This document shows, one piece after another, positions 34,560 through 47,418 of a stretch of 64,000 nucleotides of DNA. The stretch is from Malurus cyaneus samueli. Taxonomy: Eukaryota; Chordata; Aves; Passeriformes; Maluridae. Location: contig CM019237.1 of assembly GCA_009741485.1 (NCBI GenBank), positions 48,425,195 to 48,489,194 of the forward strand, written 5' to 3'. Both the position numbers and the translations under genes were made by a program. Position 1 is the stretch's first letter. Each line of letters begins with the position of its first letter. Under the pieces are notes generated by a model. It was not told the origin of the DNA and did no database searches. It worked only from the letters and a program-made list of their open reading frames with translations.

Positions 34560-35335
34560 ACAGAGGAGGGGATCTGACAGGAACATCATGAAGTTAAACA
34601 AGAGTGCAGAATCTTGCACATGGGGACTAACCCATGTGCCAGGACATGCTGAGGGCTGCCCAGCTGGAAAGAGACTTGGCAGAAAAGGCTCTGGGGATCC
34701 TGGTGGACACCAGGTTGAACATGAGCCAGGAATTTGCCCTTGCAACAATAACTGTATTAGACAAAATATTGACAGCACATCAAGGGAGGTGACCCTTCTC
34801 TGCTCAGCACTGCTGAGGCCACTCCTGGAGGGCTGGGTTCAGGCTGAGTTCTGGGCACCTCAGTACAAGAGAGACATGAAAATAATGGAGAATCCTGCCA
34901 CGGGCCACTAAGGTGACGAAGGGACTGAACTGCCTCACATCCAAGGAAAGGTGAGAGAGCTGGAACTGTTCTGCTGTGGAAGAGAAGGCTTGGAGGGGGA
35001 TCTTGTCATTGTACAGAAATACTTGGAGAGAGGGTGTGAAAAGGACAGAGCCAGGCTCTTTTCAGAGGTCCCCAGAGACAGAAAAAGCGGCAGTGGGCAC
35101 AAACTGGAATACAGGAGGAGCTCTCTGAACATCAGTAAAACACTCTTTAACTGTGAGGATAACTGAGCACTGGCACAGGTTGCCCAGTGAGATTTTGGAG
35201 TCCCCATCCCTGGACGCAGTCAAAATCCATCTGGACATGGCACTGTGCAACTGACTCTGGGTGGCTGTGCCAGGGGGAGGTCGGACCAAATGGCTACAAA
35301 GGTCCCTTCCAAGTTCACTCCGTGGTTTTGTGATG
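34560..35335 (+). mobile_element. CR1 LINE fragment, about 0.78 kb
   Basis: This 5'-truncated CR1 starts within the end of the reverse-transcriptase reading frame ('aacatcatgaagttaaacaag', 'ctcctggtggacaccaggttgaacatgagccagg'-like blocks). It runs through 'tctgggcacctcagtacaagagagacatg', 'agccaggctcttttcag', 'gggcacaaactggaatacagg' and 'gagcactggcacaggttgcccag', to 'aaggtcccttccaag' and a 'gttttgtgatg' tail (all short pieces of longer matches). The open frames of 70-107 codons on both strands are debris of the element. It is better preserved than the 30.2 kb copy and seems to belong to a different CR1 subfamily. It lies sense to LARGE1. Confidence 0.92.
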
Positions 35336-37716
35336 TTGTACGTACATCCTATTCATCAGGAAAGGTCAGGATAGCATTTTCTTTTGACACAGAGGTAATC
35401 AGAAGTTGTTAACTGGGGAAATGCTTTTTGAAGGGAAGCTTTTATTTATTAAAGGGTAATGCAGTCTTAAGTTTAAGCAGTTGATAGCTGAAACTTTTGA
35501 GAGCTTTTTTTCATGACACTATTATATGTTACTTCCCAATCCAAGAAGCACATAGCAAATCAGGGTGTTAGGCTTTCCGTCAACATCCAGTGCTTTAGAG
35601 AAGAGAGTAAAAAATGAGAGAAACATGTACAGTTCCACAGTCCAATATAGGCTTAGTTTATCTTCTCTCTGCTTTTGTGCTTGCTAGATGCTTCACTCTG
35701 TATATATAAACAAGCACAAAGGTAAGACAGCTGAAACATCATCTCTTTTCTTGGGCTTCATCATACTGCTCTGTTTACCATTATTTTAGTAATGTGGGAA
35801 AGAGAAGTGTCATATTTGCAAACAAAGTATCTTGGGATGTAGGACTGATAACCTTTAAGAGCATGAGGTATAAACAGAAATGTAATAATAATTGAATTTA
35901 ATTAATTTGACTTCTAGGAAATGTGAAACTATATCCTAATTCATGGATGAAAAATCCACCAAGGTTACTAATCAACAAAAGTACCAGTAGCTCCAAAACT
36001 CGGTGCAAATTGTGCAGAATGGGAATATACATGGGGACAGTACAGGCACTCATAAGTATTTTGGCCATCATTCACTCATTCTGTTCATTTTGGTACTGTT
36101 TTCCAGACTTGTTTTATGCTAAGTCTCCCTTTGAAGGAGGCCCAAGTGTCCTGTCCTTGTACAGATATTTCATTTAGAGCTGCGGAGCAGTCAGTGTTGG
36201 TACAAGAGTTGTGCTTTGTGATTATAATGTATGGTCAACTAGACTCAACTGTTTCAAAAATAAAAGTACCTAAATACTTGTCATTGTACTCACTATGCAA
36301 TTTGTTCACAGAGAATGAGCCACCATTTCCCCCTCTCAGTCAAGGAAACGGGGAAGGGTGATTTAAAGCTCTATGTCAGACTTCTCTTGTAACATGACAC
36401 TTTTGCTAACTGTAATGAACATTTATACAGTGGTAACAACTGTGAGAAAGCTGAGTCAGGCTGTGTACAGCAACTGTGATTTAGTCAGCTTTTCTCAGAG
36501 GTGGAACACAGGGAAGACAACTTGCTGGTGAAGTATATCTGAACGTGGAAACTGTTGCTCCCACTTGTCTGGTGTTTACCAGGTGATCTGTTGTGTGCTG
36601 CATGCAGACTCATGGGCATGTGATTTTTATATTCAAGTCATTTAGATACTTCAGTGTGTTTTCAGTCTTCAATTATGAGAAGAATAAAGATGGTTCTGAT
36701 GAAAGACCTTTAGTGAGTAAATGCTATTTCACTTAAATTAAAAGAATCAATGTCAGCACCAGCTAAATGCTTTTCTTTACTCTTTTCTCATGAACAAAAA
36801 TACAGATCTTGAGAGCTAGAGATCCAAGGTGTGCTATTTCTGCGGAACTGGAAATTACACAAATGGCAAAGGATGTCACACTGTTTTGTTTCACTCTTGC
36901 CTTTTACTAACTTTATTTTTTAATGTTCCTGATGTATCTATCTTCTAGGAATGTTTGTTCTCTGAAGCCACCTCTGATCTTGTAAGCAGATGACTCACAA
37001 ACATGCCATATATGGGCCATTTTAGCTATGCTAGAGAAACAAAATTGTATTAAAGCTTACAGAAAATATTTAGATAATACTTGGAAATTTTTTTTGACCA
37101 GAAACCATACCCTTCTGCTCAGAAGACAGAGTCCCTTCCCCCCACCCTCAGCAATGATTTGAGGTGATGCAGAATAACCTCCAGATCCTGGCCAAAACTA
37201 GGACAAGGACTAAGACTTATTCCAGGATCGTGCCCTTGTATTTATTCTCATAAGACTAAATGTAGTGCCCAGAGAGTGAGCCTTCACAGTGCTCTTCTGT
37301 AGTGTAAGGAGTTTTCCTTAACATGAATTTGGAACTGTTACATTATTCATTAATAGCAAAGCCATGAAGAAATTATGCTGGGGACTAATTAGGATCTTTG
37401 TTTGTGTCTTAGTCAACTCTGCATCACAGGAGAGAAAACAGGGGATAAATTGAATCCTCAAACCCACACGTGCTAGGCACCTGTGGTGGGCCATTTGGAA
37501 TAGGGGCTGCCCCTTTCATTTTAAAAGTGATCCCTTCAGACATCAGGCTTCAGGATGGCAGGCTTTTGTTTTCTGTGTGCCAGATCAGCAGGAACTGCCA
37601 GACAGGGGCTTCTTCCCTGCAGTGATACATGGCAGATAGAAATTGGAAATCCTGAGAGCAAAGGAAATAACTGCACCTTGAAGGTGATTTACTTTTCCAG
37701 CCACCATTTACCTTCC

Positions 37717-37744
37717 CTGTTTGTCTCAGGCTGTTTGTCTCAGG
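37717..37744. repeat. Perfect tandem duplication, 2 x 14 bp
   Basis: The unit CTGTTTGTCTCAGG occurs twice head to tail without mismatch. It is a small intronic slippage duplication. Confidence 0.8.
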
Positions 37745-38280
37745 CTTTTCTCTGTGCAACGTATGAACCCCTACCTTATTAGGCCTATTTACGTAAGCAT
37801 ACTGGGTCTTGTTCTGGAGAAATATTTCAACTAATAAAACGAAAGACATGTCATCCAAAATCAGTAACATAGCAATGGGTACAAGCAAGCTCAAGTCTGT
37901 AAAATGATTCTTTCTACGTGTCAGGTATGACTAGTCTAGCCCAAGGACACCAAGTGGCAGATTCAGAACAGTATGGTTTGCAGAAGCAAAGTAGATTCTG
38001 ATTTGCTGACACCTTGATGTGATGGTCCATTCCCACAGCCACCATGTGGGAGAGCAGGGACCACAGATAGCTAGAGTTTTGAGAGTGTGAATTTGAAATT
38101 ATCTGTTACACACAAAACACATTTCTGGGGAGCATTGAGTTTTCAGTAAACCAAACAGAACTTCACACCTCAGTTTGCACTTTTCTGTTTTTATTTTATG
38201 ATAACTTGCTTTTCCTGCCTTTCCCCTTAAATTCTAGTCTTTGTCCTTGAAGGTTTGCTTTACTTCCCTCTGTCTTTTTG

Positions 38281-38332
38281 GTGAACTTTGTGAGAGGAGA
38301 GTGAGGGAGAGTGAACTTTGTGAGGGAGAGTG
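38281..38332. repeat. Tandem duplication, period 30
   Basis: GTGAACTTTGTGAG starts at 38281 and again at 38311, each followed by a GAGAGTG-rich stretch. The two copies differ by a small indel. Confidence 0.75.
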
Positions 38333-39503
38333 CTGTGCTCAGGTACAGGAATCCTGAGAATACAAAGAAAAGTTGTGTGCTGTTTTAAAGGGAATAAAGC
38401 AGGTCCAGTTATATCATCAGAGGCCTTCTTACTTCATATTCAAAAAGAAATATGCTCTAAGCACCTTTTACTAGCCTTTCTTCAGCCATGCTTCCAACTT
38501 TCAAATTTAGGAACTCATTCTCTTACAGAATGCTTTCTTTAAGGATTTTTGGGGAAATTAGCTTTTCTGTGCAAGTGTTGTTTCATATAATAAAATTTAC
38601 AGTGGCAGTGAACAAATACAGGATAGTTAAACAACAGAATAAATCTCAGTTTTATGAGCACAATTAGGTTCTGCCTACTTTGTCCAAAGTGTAACATGCC
38701 AGGACAGATCCCAAAATCTATCTCACTCAAGTCCCCTGAAGACAAAATATTAATTGAAGTTAATGAGATGATGACTCTAGAAAAAAGCTTAAAATCTGGG
38801 AATTGTAGTACAATTAAAGCAAACAAGAGGAGTTTCAGACAGGGAAATAGGAACTTTTCGAAAAGTTCTGTATCTTACTTTAAGCAGTTACTTTTGATAC
38901 TTGAGAACTTGAGTCTCATAGAAAGAAAACTAAACATAGCTCATGGAACATCATAGTGCCAATAGTACAATGCATTACGAAATTCAGTTTCCCAACTTTA
39001 TTTTAGCAGCTGTAAAAAATGTTTTGTTTAGCCCTTACTAAGAAATGAAACTATTTGAGTTTGCTACAATGAATATATAAAACAAAAAATGTGGATAAAA
39101 ATGTTCTGTCACTGTCTCTACTTTTGAGCATGTCTGTGTGATCTCAGTAGTTTTAAGTTAAAGATGTAAGTCTTAAGAAAAATTTGAGTTTGTAAGAAAA
39201 GAATTTCTTGCAATTTTCTTGCCCATTATTTCAAATGACTGGTCTTTTGAAATTCTGACCTCCAAATCTATTAAAAATGAAAGTAACATACAATATACCT
39301 GTGGTTTTAGATGAAGAATATATTTCAATTTTATCAGGATACATGGATGTCTCAGAATGAATTGTACAAGACCAGAAAGCCAACTAATTTTAATTATGTT
39401 GTTTAAAGAGGTTGCCTCTAAAAACTCTTTTTACCTAAGCTTTCAGAAACTTTAATGAATTTCAGAGCTTCTAAAGTAAATTTAAAACCAGGACTTTAGA
39501 TGA

Positions 39504-39839
<336 letters not shown>

Positions 39840-41092
39840 TGATAAGACAGGCAATATAGTGGGGTTGAAAGGGCTACCTGAGATTTGTTAAATGTTTCCA
39901 CTTCTTCAGTTTTTGGTGTTTGAATATAGTTGTTTGTTAAGCTCTTTTCTCCATGATGTTCTGTATAGAATGATTGACAACACCAATTATATATGTAGCT
40001 TGTTATATTGGTCTGATTATTTGGGGCAGGTGAGAGCCTGGAAATACAGTAGATGATAGAGAATTATGATCATGCTGTAGTTATGTACCATTCAATATCT
40101 CTTTTTGTTCTATACTTGGAAGAACTTGGGTTTTATTATGTATTTTATTAATAAAAATTAATTATTTCCATGTAAGCATTGAAAATGAATGAAGTTGGGA
40201 TCATTCTTGAGCCAGGGAGGAAAATGATGCAAGCTGAGTTACACGTGACTAGAAATAAGTTGCTGCTTCCTCTTCTTAATAAGCTGGTAAAGGGTTCTGG
40301 ATTTAAAGCACCTAAAATAGTTTTCCCTACCTATTCCCATTTCCCACAGCTCCTTGAAAATGTATTTTGTAGTTGTACCAAGAAAGGAGACCTTCGGAGT
40401 AACTCTGTATGGAGATGATTACAAGAAAGTTCCCCACTACTGTATCACAAATAAGAGCACTTTCTGGCTAGCACACTGCTAAACCATTTAATTCTCCCAG
40501 GTTCCAGTATTGCCAGCTGTTCAAAATCAGTGACATACCCTGTTGTTCTCCTCTTGCCCTCAGAATATGTATTGCAGTGCTGGTAAGTGCAGGGGCATTC
40601 CAGCATCCTGGTTTAGACGTTTGCAACCCTGCAATAGAGTAGCCTTGATGTGTTCCATCAGCTGTCTCAAAATCATCTCAAGCAAAGTCAGCCTAAGAAA
40701 ATGGGTGTAGTCATTCAGAGAAGCCAAAGTACCATTAGGAGAAATGGGAAAGAGGGTATTTACTGTACTTATTCCCTGCTGAAATCCACAACCAGCTTTT
40801 CCCAGTACCCAGCTATGGGGCAGGACCAATTATCTTTAGCTCTACTGTCAAGGACTGGGTTCTAGTGCTTCTTGATGCGTCTTGTTTGCCTTCTGTGGAC
40901 ACGCTGATGTCCTTCCAGCAAGCCATAAGCAATCATCTTTTTACTGAACTGAATTATTCACAGGCTTTCTTCGTTAAGGAATATAAAATTTTTCCTCCTC
41001 TTCAAGTATTGTTCAGACCCCTTCACCAAGCCTTTCCCTCCACTGAACCTTGAGTTTCATGTAAATATACACCTTGACAACCATAATATGTA

Positions 41093-41120
41093 TTCCTATG
41101 CATAAATGTATGCATAGGAA
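41093..41120. repeat. Perfect 12-bp inverted repeat with 4-nt loop
   Basis: TTCCTATGCATA (41093-41104), loop AATG, then TATGCATAGGAA (41109-41120). The arms are fully complementary and could form a hairpin. Each arm contains ATGCATA, an Oct/POU-like core, so the site could also be read as a two-fold symmetric protein site. Neither role is shown by the sequence alone. Confidence 0.8.
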
Positions 41121-41879
41121 GTAATGCTGTGTTATTGTACTGTGTGCAGCTGTCCCGTTAATCACAGTATTTGACTGAATTTGGTGTATTAGCATGACAT
41201 TGCAGGAAAAGAAATGTGGATAAACTGAACTAGGCCGTAGAGGACTGCATGGTCAAATACAGAAAAATCTTAATTGAGACAATGAGGGGGATTTTCTCCT
41301 TGCTTGTATTTTCTGTCATACTTTCAGTGAAGATCCCTTGCTTGTTTATTGCAGAATGAAACCAAGCATAAAGACTGCTTGTAAAGAGAGGAACATGGAG
41401 CAGAGGCAGATGCAAGATTGAAAGAAAATACAGTCAGAAAATATGAAAATATGGAGAAGAATAATTAATGGAAGTAAAACGTGTGTGTAAATCGGTCTGC
41501 ACAGAACTAGGCAAGAATGTTCATCTGTTTAGAGCTGTGAAGAGCTCTAACTTACACAAGGAGACAGCATTCCTGTGCTACTGCCCTCATAACATACATA
41601 GCACAACTCCCAAGTGCATGGTTTTGTAACTTGTCCAGTATGTCTTTTCAATCCCAGCTGACTGCCTGCTTCTCCACAATTTTTTAATCCTGGCAGTAAA
41701 TTGGTCCGTGTTTACATCCCCTCATCTCCCAGGCAGTCATGCACAAAGAATAGATGAGACAATCCCAATAGCTCCAAGTGTTGAGCTGGGCTGGGAGAGG
41801 ACTTTGGATCCTAAATGTTGGGAAGGAGAGAGAAAGTGTCCCAGCACAGGGTTGTTCTTCAGCCTGTGTCACAGGCTGC

Positions 41880-43385
41880 AGTTCCATTAGCAAAGATGAC
41901 CTTGGGGATGGTGATGTCAGAATTGAGTGTTTAAGGGTAAAAATCGGAGGGAAAGCCAATGAAGCAGATACCATGTGGGAGTCTGTTGTAGATCCCCCAG
42001 CTGGGATGAGGAGGCAGAATAAATATTCTATAAGCAGCTGGGAAGTCTCACAATCACTAGTCCTTGTTCTCATGGGGGCCGTGAACTTACCATAGGTCTG
42101 CTGTAAATACCACGCAGGGGAGAGGAAACAGTCCAGGAAGTTGCTGGAAGATAATTTCCTGACACAGCTGGAGCCAGCCAGGGGCAGTGCCCAGCTGAAT
42201 CAGTCAGCAGACCTGGCTAACTGAGGAGGTCCCAGTGGACTGGAAGTTTAATAAATGTGATGCCCATCTACAGGAAAGGCCAGAAGGAGGATTTGAGGAA
42301 TTACAGACCTGTCAGCCTGGCCATGGTGCCTGGGAAAGTCATGGAGCAGGTCACCTTGGTTGCCATCGTGCAGCATGTGCAGGACAATGGGGAGAACAGG
42401 CCCCATCAGCATGGGTTTGTGAAAGGGAGGTCTTGCTTGACCCACATGGTCTCCTACTGTGCCGAGGTGACCCACTTACGGATGATGGAAAGGCTGTGGA
42501 TGTTATCTGCCTAAACTTTGGTAAAGCCTTTGACATAGTTTCCCACAGCATTCCCACAGCAACTGGCTTCCCATGGCTTAGATGTGTTCTCTGGTAAAAA
42601 ACTGTCTGGATGGCCAGACCCAGAGAGGGGTGCTGAATGGAGCTAAATCCATTTGGCAGCTGGTCCCCAGTGGTGTCTCCCAGGGCTCAGTTTTGGGGCC
42701 AGTTTGATTTAATATCTTTATCAATGATCTGGACGAGAAGATCAAATGCACTCAACCTATGCCAAGTTGAGTGGGAATATTGATCTCTTGGAGAGCAGGA
42801 AAGCTTTGGACAGGTTGGACTGATGGACCAAGGCCCAGTTCTGTGAGTTGGAACAAGGCAAAGTGTGGGTCCTGCACTTGGGCTCAACAACCCCTATGCA
42901 CTGCTACAGGTTTGGGGCAGAATGGCTGGAAAATTCCTGGTGGAAAAGGACCTGGGAGTTCTGGTGACAGTGGCTAAACATGAGCCAGGTGTGCCCAGGT
43001 GGCCACAAAGGCCAGTGACATCCTGACCTGGGTCAGCAGTGGTGTGACTGCTGGTCAGGACCAGGGCAGTGATTGTCCCCCTGTACTTGGTGAGGCCACA
43101 CCTCAAGGGCTGTGTCCAGTTCTGGGCCCCTCACTACAAGAGGAGCATGGAGGTGGTGGAGCAGGTCCAGAGAAGGGCTACAGAAAATTTCTTCATGGAA
43201 AGGGTTGACAAGCGTTGGAGCAGATTGCCCAGAGGTTGTGGCATCACCATCCCTGGGTGCATTTAAAAGCTGTGTATGTGCAGCACCTCGGGACAGGGTT
43301 TAGTGGTGGACTTGGTCATGTTACTTTGATGGTAGGACATAAGGGTCTTTTTCAACCTAAATAATTGTTTTGTTCTGTGATTCAA
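41880..43385 (+). mobile_element. CR1 LINE with endonuclease and reverse-transcriptase remnants
   Basis: This is a decayed CR1 of about 1.5 kb. From about 41920 the translation gives an endonuclease segment (LRVKIGGKANEAD, then SQSLVLVLMGAVNLP, where active copies have GDFN). Near 42160-42200 the rest of the endonuclease is deleted. Reverse-transcriptase pieces follow: RKGQKEDLRNYRPVSLAMVP and PGKVMEQ (42265-42360), HGFVKGRSCLTH (about 42412), the motif A remnant NFGKAFDIVSHSI (about 42515, in another frame), and SQGSVLGPV near 42675 interrupted by a stop. The 3' non-coding part ends with a 'gtggacttggtcatgttac' block and a 'ttctgtgattc' tail. At least one more deletion lies at about 43180. 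Stops and frameshifts make it inactive. The left edge is uncertain. Confidence 0.9.
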
Positions 43386-46125
43386 TGGAAATAGAAGGAA
43401 GGGCAAGTAAGTTGGAGGGACACTGAGTCTATTTTACTGCTTTGTAAAAGTTTATCCTGAATTCTTGTGGTGATTGTCAGTGTCTTTTTATTTCTCCTGC
43501 CAGCATTACAAAAGATTCAAATATTATCTTCTGTCATTAGCCCCAAATACTTCCTTAAAGGGTATTTTACTGAACTAATGTTTTAATCTCTTCTCAGTTT
43601 CTCCCTTAGAAGCCCCAGGTAAGTTTATGAAGATTTCTTTGGGGCAATCTAGTATATTTGTTGAAATATTACATAAACAGAAGAGTCATAAAACTCCTAT
43701 GAAGGGCAATGCTGCTCTCCAAATGAACCTGACCCTGCACCCAACCCCAGTTAGGAGGGCAGCTTTAGACCCACTGGGAGTCCTTCTGAAAATGGTCTAA
43801 CACCCAGTTACTGGCTAGAAGCCACCATGATAAACCTGCTTACACCAGGATGCTTTTTGAGCAAATTAAAGAATTTTTCACCTCAGTGCAGAAAAGGCAA
43901 GAGCTTCTGTCTGCAGATTGCTGCAAGATAACTGATGAGGCAGTCCAGCACAGCCTTTTCCAAATTGCAGTCACTCATAGAGGGAAGGTCTTAGAGTCTG
44001 TGATTCTTTCTGTGCCTGGGAAGACTTTTTTTTCCCAATGAAAATAGTGACAAAGGGAGACCATTAGCTCAGATTCCATTTTTCTCAGGCACCATGCTTG
44101 GAAAAAATTCAGTTCAGGACTGTCTTGTAATTTAACCAAGTCTGATCTGCTGTGTAGAAGGGCCTACAGTATGTTTTAAATAGCACCTGCAATACCCAGA
44201 ATCCTTGTTCTGCAAAGGTTTTCCTTCCAGTCATCTTAAGAGTTGCTGGAAAGATCAGATCCTTACATAGTAATTTAATATTTTAGGTGGTAAAGGTGCC
44301 ACTGCATTCGCTCTGTAGATGCAAAAAGGGAGTAGTATTTCTTTGTAAATTATTGCTCTTCTGCCCTTTTGCGATAAGCTCTTTGCATACACCCTTACAA
44401 TAAATGATCTAACTGTTCTGTAGCTGAGTGCAGAAATTTGAAAATCTCTTCTTTGAAGTGGAAACCTTAGGCTTTGGGAGAAATTCACACCTCTCTTTTG
44501 TAGCCTGAAACAGTGTCTCAAGCAATGTAACAATTTAACAATTTCTCCTAGGAGTCAGTGGGGATTGTATAATTATTAATCCTTTTACATACAAGCTTCA
44601 ATCTTTATGCATAAATATGTCTTTGGGAACCCATTACTTACATTTCAAGAGTCATATCCAGCTTTTCAGGTGGGATTTGGGCATTTCTGCTTTAGCTTCA
44701 TTCTCTCTTCCTCTATAGATAGGTAGACAGTTTTCCTCTGGGACTGATGTATACCTCCAAAACAGTGACTTCAAAAGGTTTGAGTCTGCAGCCAGTCTGG
44801 TGAAGATAACCTGTCATGCATGTTTTCTGTGACTTAGTTGACACTGGTTATGTTTTCTATTTGTCTTTCACTAGATTTTGACAGTTCTAAACTTGAGAAA
44901 GTACTTAGCCTAAGGGCAAATGAGTGGGACTATAGATCATAGTGTATTCTTGGATGAAGTGCTACAAAGTATTTCAGACAACAAGGATTAGTAACCAATA
45001 TGCTTTTATTGCAGAAACAGTGCCAGTTCTTCTGAGAAAAAAATGAGTCTGAAGCTATTTTCTGGGCCAAAAATCTTAAAGTTCTTTTAAAGAAAGACCA
45101 CATCCGTTAATGGATTTATTATTTTTGCTCAAACAAATTCTTGGTATTGAAATGTGGAAAAAATTCTTTTTTCCCAAGGTTCTGATTTTTAATTTAACTG
45201 TATGTTAAATATAGCTTGCCAACAGTGAATTTATTTGGGACCTGACTACAACAGTCATCATAATTATTTGTGTTAGAGGCTGCAGTTTCAGTCCAGATCA
45301 GAGTCTCTGTGTCCCGGGTGCTGCACAGGTGAATAGCAAGAGACTCTCTTTGTGCTTTACCTCGTGCCAGGTGACAAAAGGAGCCACGTGTCTGCCTGGC
45401 TCTTTTAGGCCATTGCTGTGTATGAGTCACAGCTGAGACTCACAAATGAGACCTGAATAATCCCTGTAGAGATCAGTGTTGAGGAGCTCTGTATTAAATT
45501 GAACGCTACGTCAAAGGTCATTATGATATTTGTAAATATATGTCAGAACTCAGAGGTTGTATTCAACAGTGATGTCTTACTACTACTGCATGTTAGTCTC
45601 ACAGTCCAGTAGCTGATACAATGAATATTTAAAGTATTATTAAACAACAGAGACTGGATAATGCATAACTGGTGCATTTCAAAAAGCTCTACTTGGATAT
45701 TAAGCCACCCAGAGAATATGAGCTGGGATTATTGTTCATTTGTGCAAAGTAAGTCTTCTCTGGAAAGCTGACCTCCATTAACCAAGCATACAAGAAAGAG
45801 AAATGGCAAACTTGACAGGAATACTGAGATTCACATATTCATACTTTGCATGAATAAAAGCATGCTATAGAAGCTGTTTGCTTTGTGTCAGGAGCTCAAA
45901 CAACGATAAAAATCCATACTGACACCATAAATACCAGAAAAGGTCAGCAGTGATTTTGGTGCAGGATCAAGTGCCTACAGCTGAAGAGGGACTGGCACAT
46001 AGTCAATCCCAAACTTAAAATTTGCAGACACCCAGCATGTGGGTGCCTTGGCATATTGCTCTGCAGAATGAGTGAGGTAGCAATCTAGGTTTGTACTATT
46101 TTTACAGCTTCTTCAGGAAAAAGAG

Positions 46126-46152
46126 CAAACAAACAAACAAACAAAAAAAAAA
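46126..46152. repeat. (AAAC)n microsatellite with A-rich end
   Basis: About four AAAC units followed by a run of about ten A. Confidence 0.8.
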
Positions 46153-47398
46153 GGAAAAATCATAACCCTCACAAATTTAAGCACCTTGTGTAGGGGTTTT
46201 AGTAATTGTTTTCCTAGAAGAACTGTTGTACATAAGGTTGTAATGTTAAATGTACACATAACTTTTCATTTGTATGTAAGTTTAGCATGCCAGAAAGTGA
46301 GATGCTGATGGCACTGGTGAGAGTTAGGCAGAGTCAGCAGGTGCTGTATAAATTTCCCTGAATTTGGCTCTTCCCACTGAAGCCCCGTTTTAATAAACTA
46401 TACCTGTCACAGCCCTTGACTCTCCTGCAATGATTGTGCTTTTTATAGGTGTGCTCTTCTTGTGATGATGTAAAATACTTGGTTGTTGCCAAGATTAAAA
46501 TTTAAAATTCATTGACGCCTATGGCTCAAGCCAGTATTTGAGCCACAGAATTGATTCTGGGCAGGTTCTGTATTTCAGTCTGTCAGTTTACACTGAGTAA
46601 ATCATTAAAGCTTCCAGATGATTTTGAGACGGGATCTATGTGGGCTGACACAGTGTTTGTGTTAAATCCTGCAGAGATCTTTCTGTTTTCTCTGGTCAGT
46701 AAAACAGGCTTTCTTTTCTTACTAATCAAGTGGAGAGCATTAGCAACATGCACCTTAGTGTGTATAAAAATCCATGGCCTGAGTCAGTCTTTTTGTGAAG
46801 GAAACAGGATCATATTGTAGCAGAGTGCATTAATAAAATTGTCAGGCAACTATTAAAATAGCTTGAAATTATCTGAATTTTTATAAGTGTCTAAAAAGGC
46901 CGAATGGCACTTGTCTTTGCTCATAAAAGAAACATCTGTTAGCTTCTGAAAGATTTGTGTAAGTATTTAATGGTTAGACTACAGTGCATAGCTCATCCCA
47001 GGGTTATTACACAGATGAAATACCGTTTCTCTTTGAAAAGGCCCCTGTGGAGGCTCTATCTGCTTAAGATTTTCTATTCTTGATTGTTATATTGTGGTGT
47101 GTTCTTTTCTGCTACAGAGTCCTTGAAGCTTCATTGATAAAGAATTTGGTTAGTTAGCCATAGCTGATAGAAATATTGGGAGGTGTTGTGCTCCAGTCTC
47201 AAAATGCTGCTGTAATCATCTGTGTGAAACTACAGGAGAATACTGATACATTTTGGTGAAGAGAGAAAGAAAGTAAGGGGTTAGGATATCTGGGAAAAAG
47301 AACAAGTTTCTAACTGTGTTTGGGGGTTAATTTTGCTGTAATCAGAACGGTATCAAACAGAGTGGTAGGAATTGCTGATTCTGTGGGTCTATGTAAAA

Positions 47399-47418
47399 NN
47401 NNNNNNNNNNNNNNNNNN
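47399..47418. other. Assembly gap (20 N)
   Basis: Twenty undetermined bases. The true gap length and content are unknown. The flanks are ordinary intron sequence with no repeat that would obviously explain the break. Confidence 0.99.

Noticed and set aside
42235..42597. Reverse-transcriptase gene
   Set aside because: RT motifs are present, but in different frames with stops and deletions. It is a dead CR1 copy.
44060..44075. Second SINE start (GACCATTAGCTCAG, identical to the head of the 24.6 kb SINE)
   Set aside because: The match stops after 14 bases and neither the rest of the tRNA head nor a CR1 tail follows, so chance is the simpler reading.
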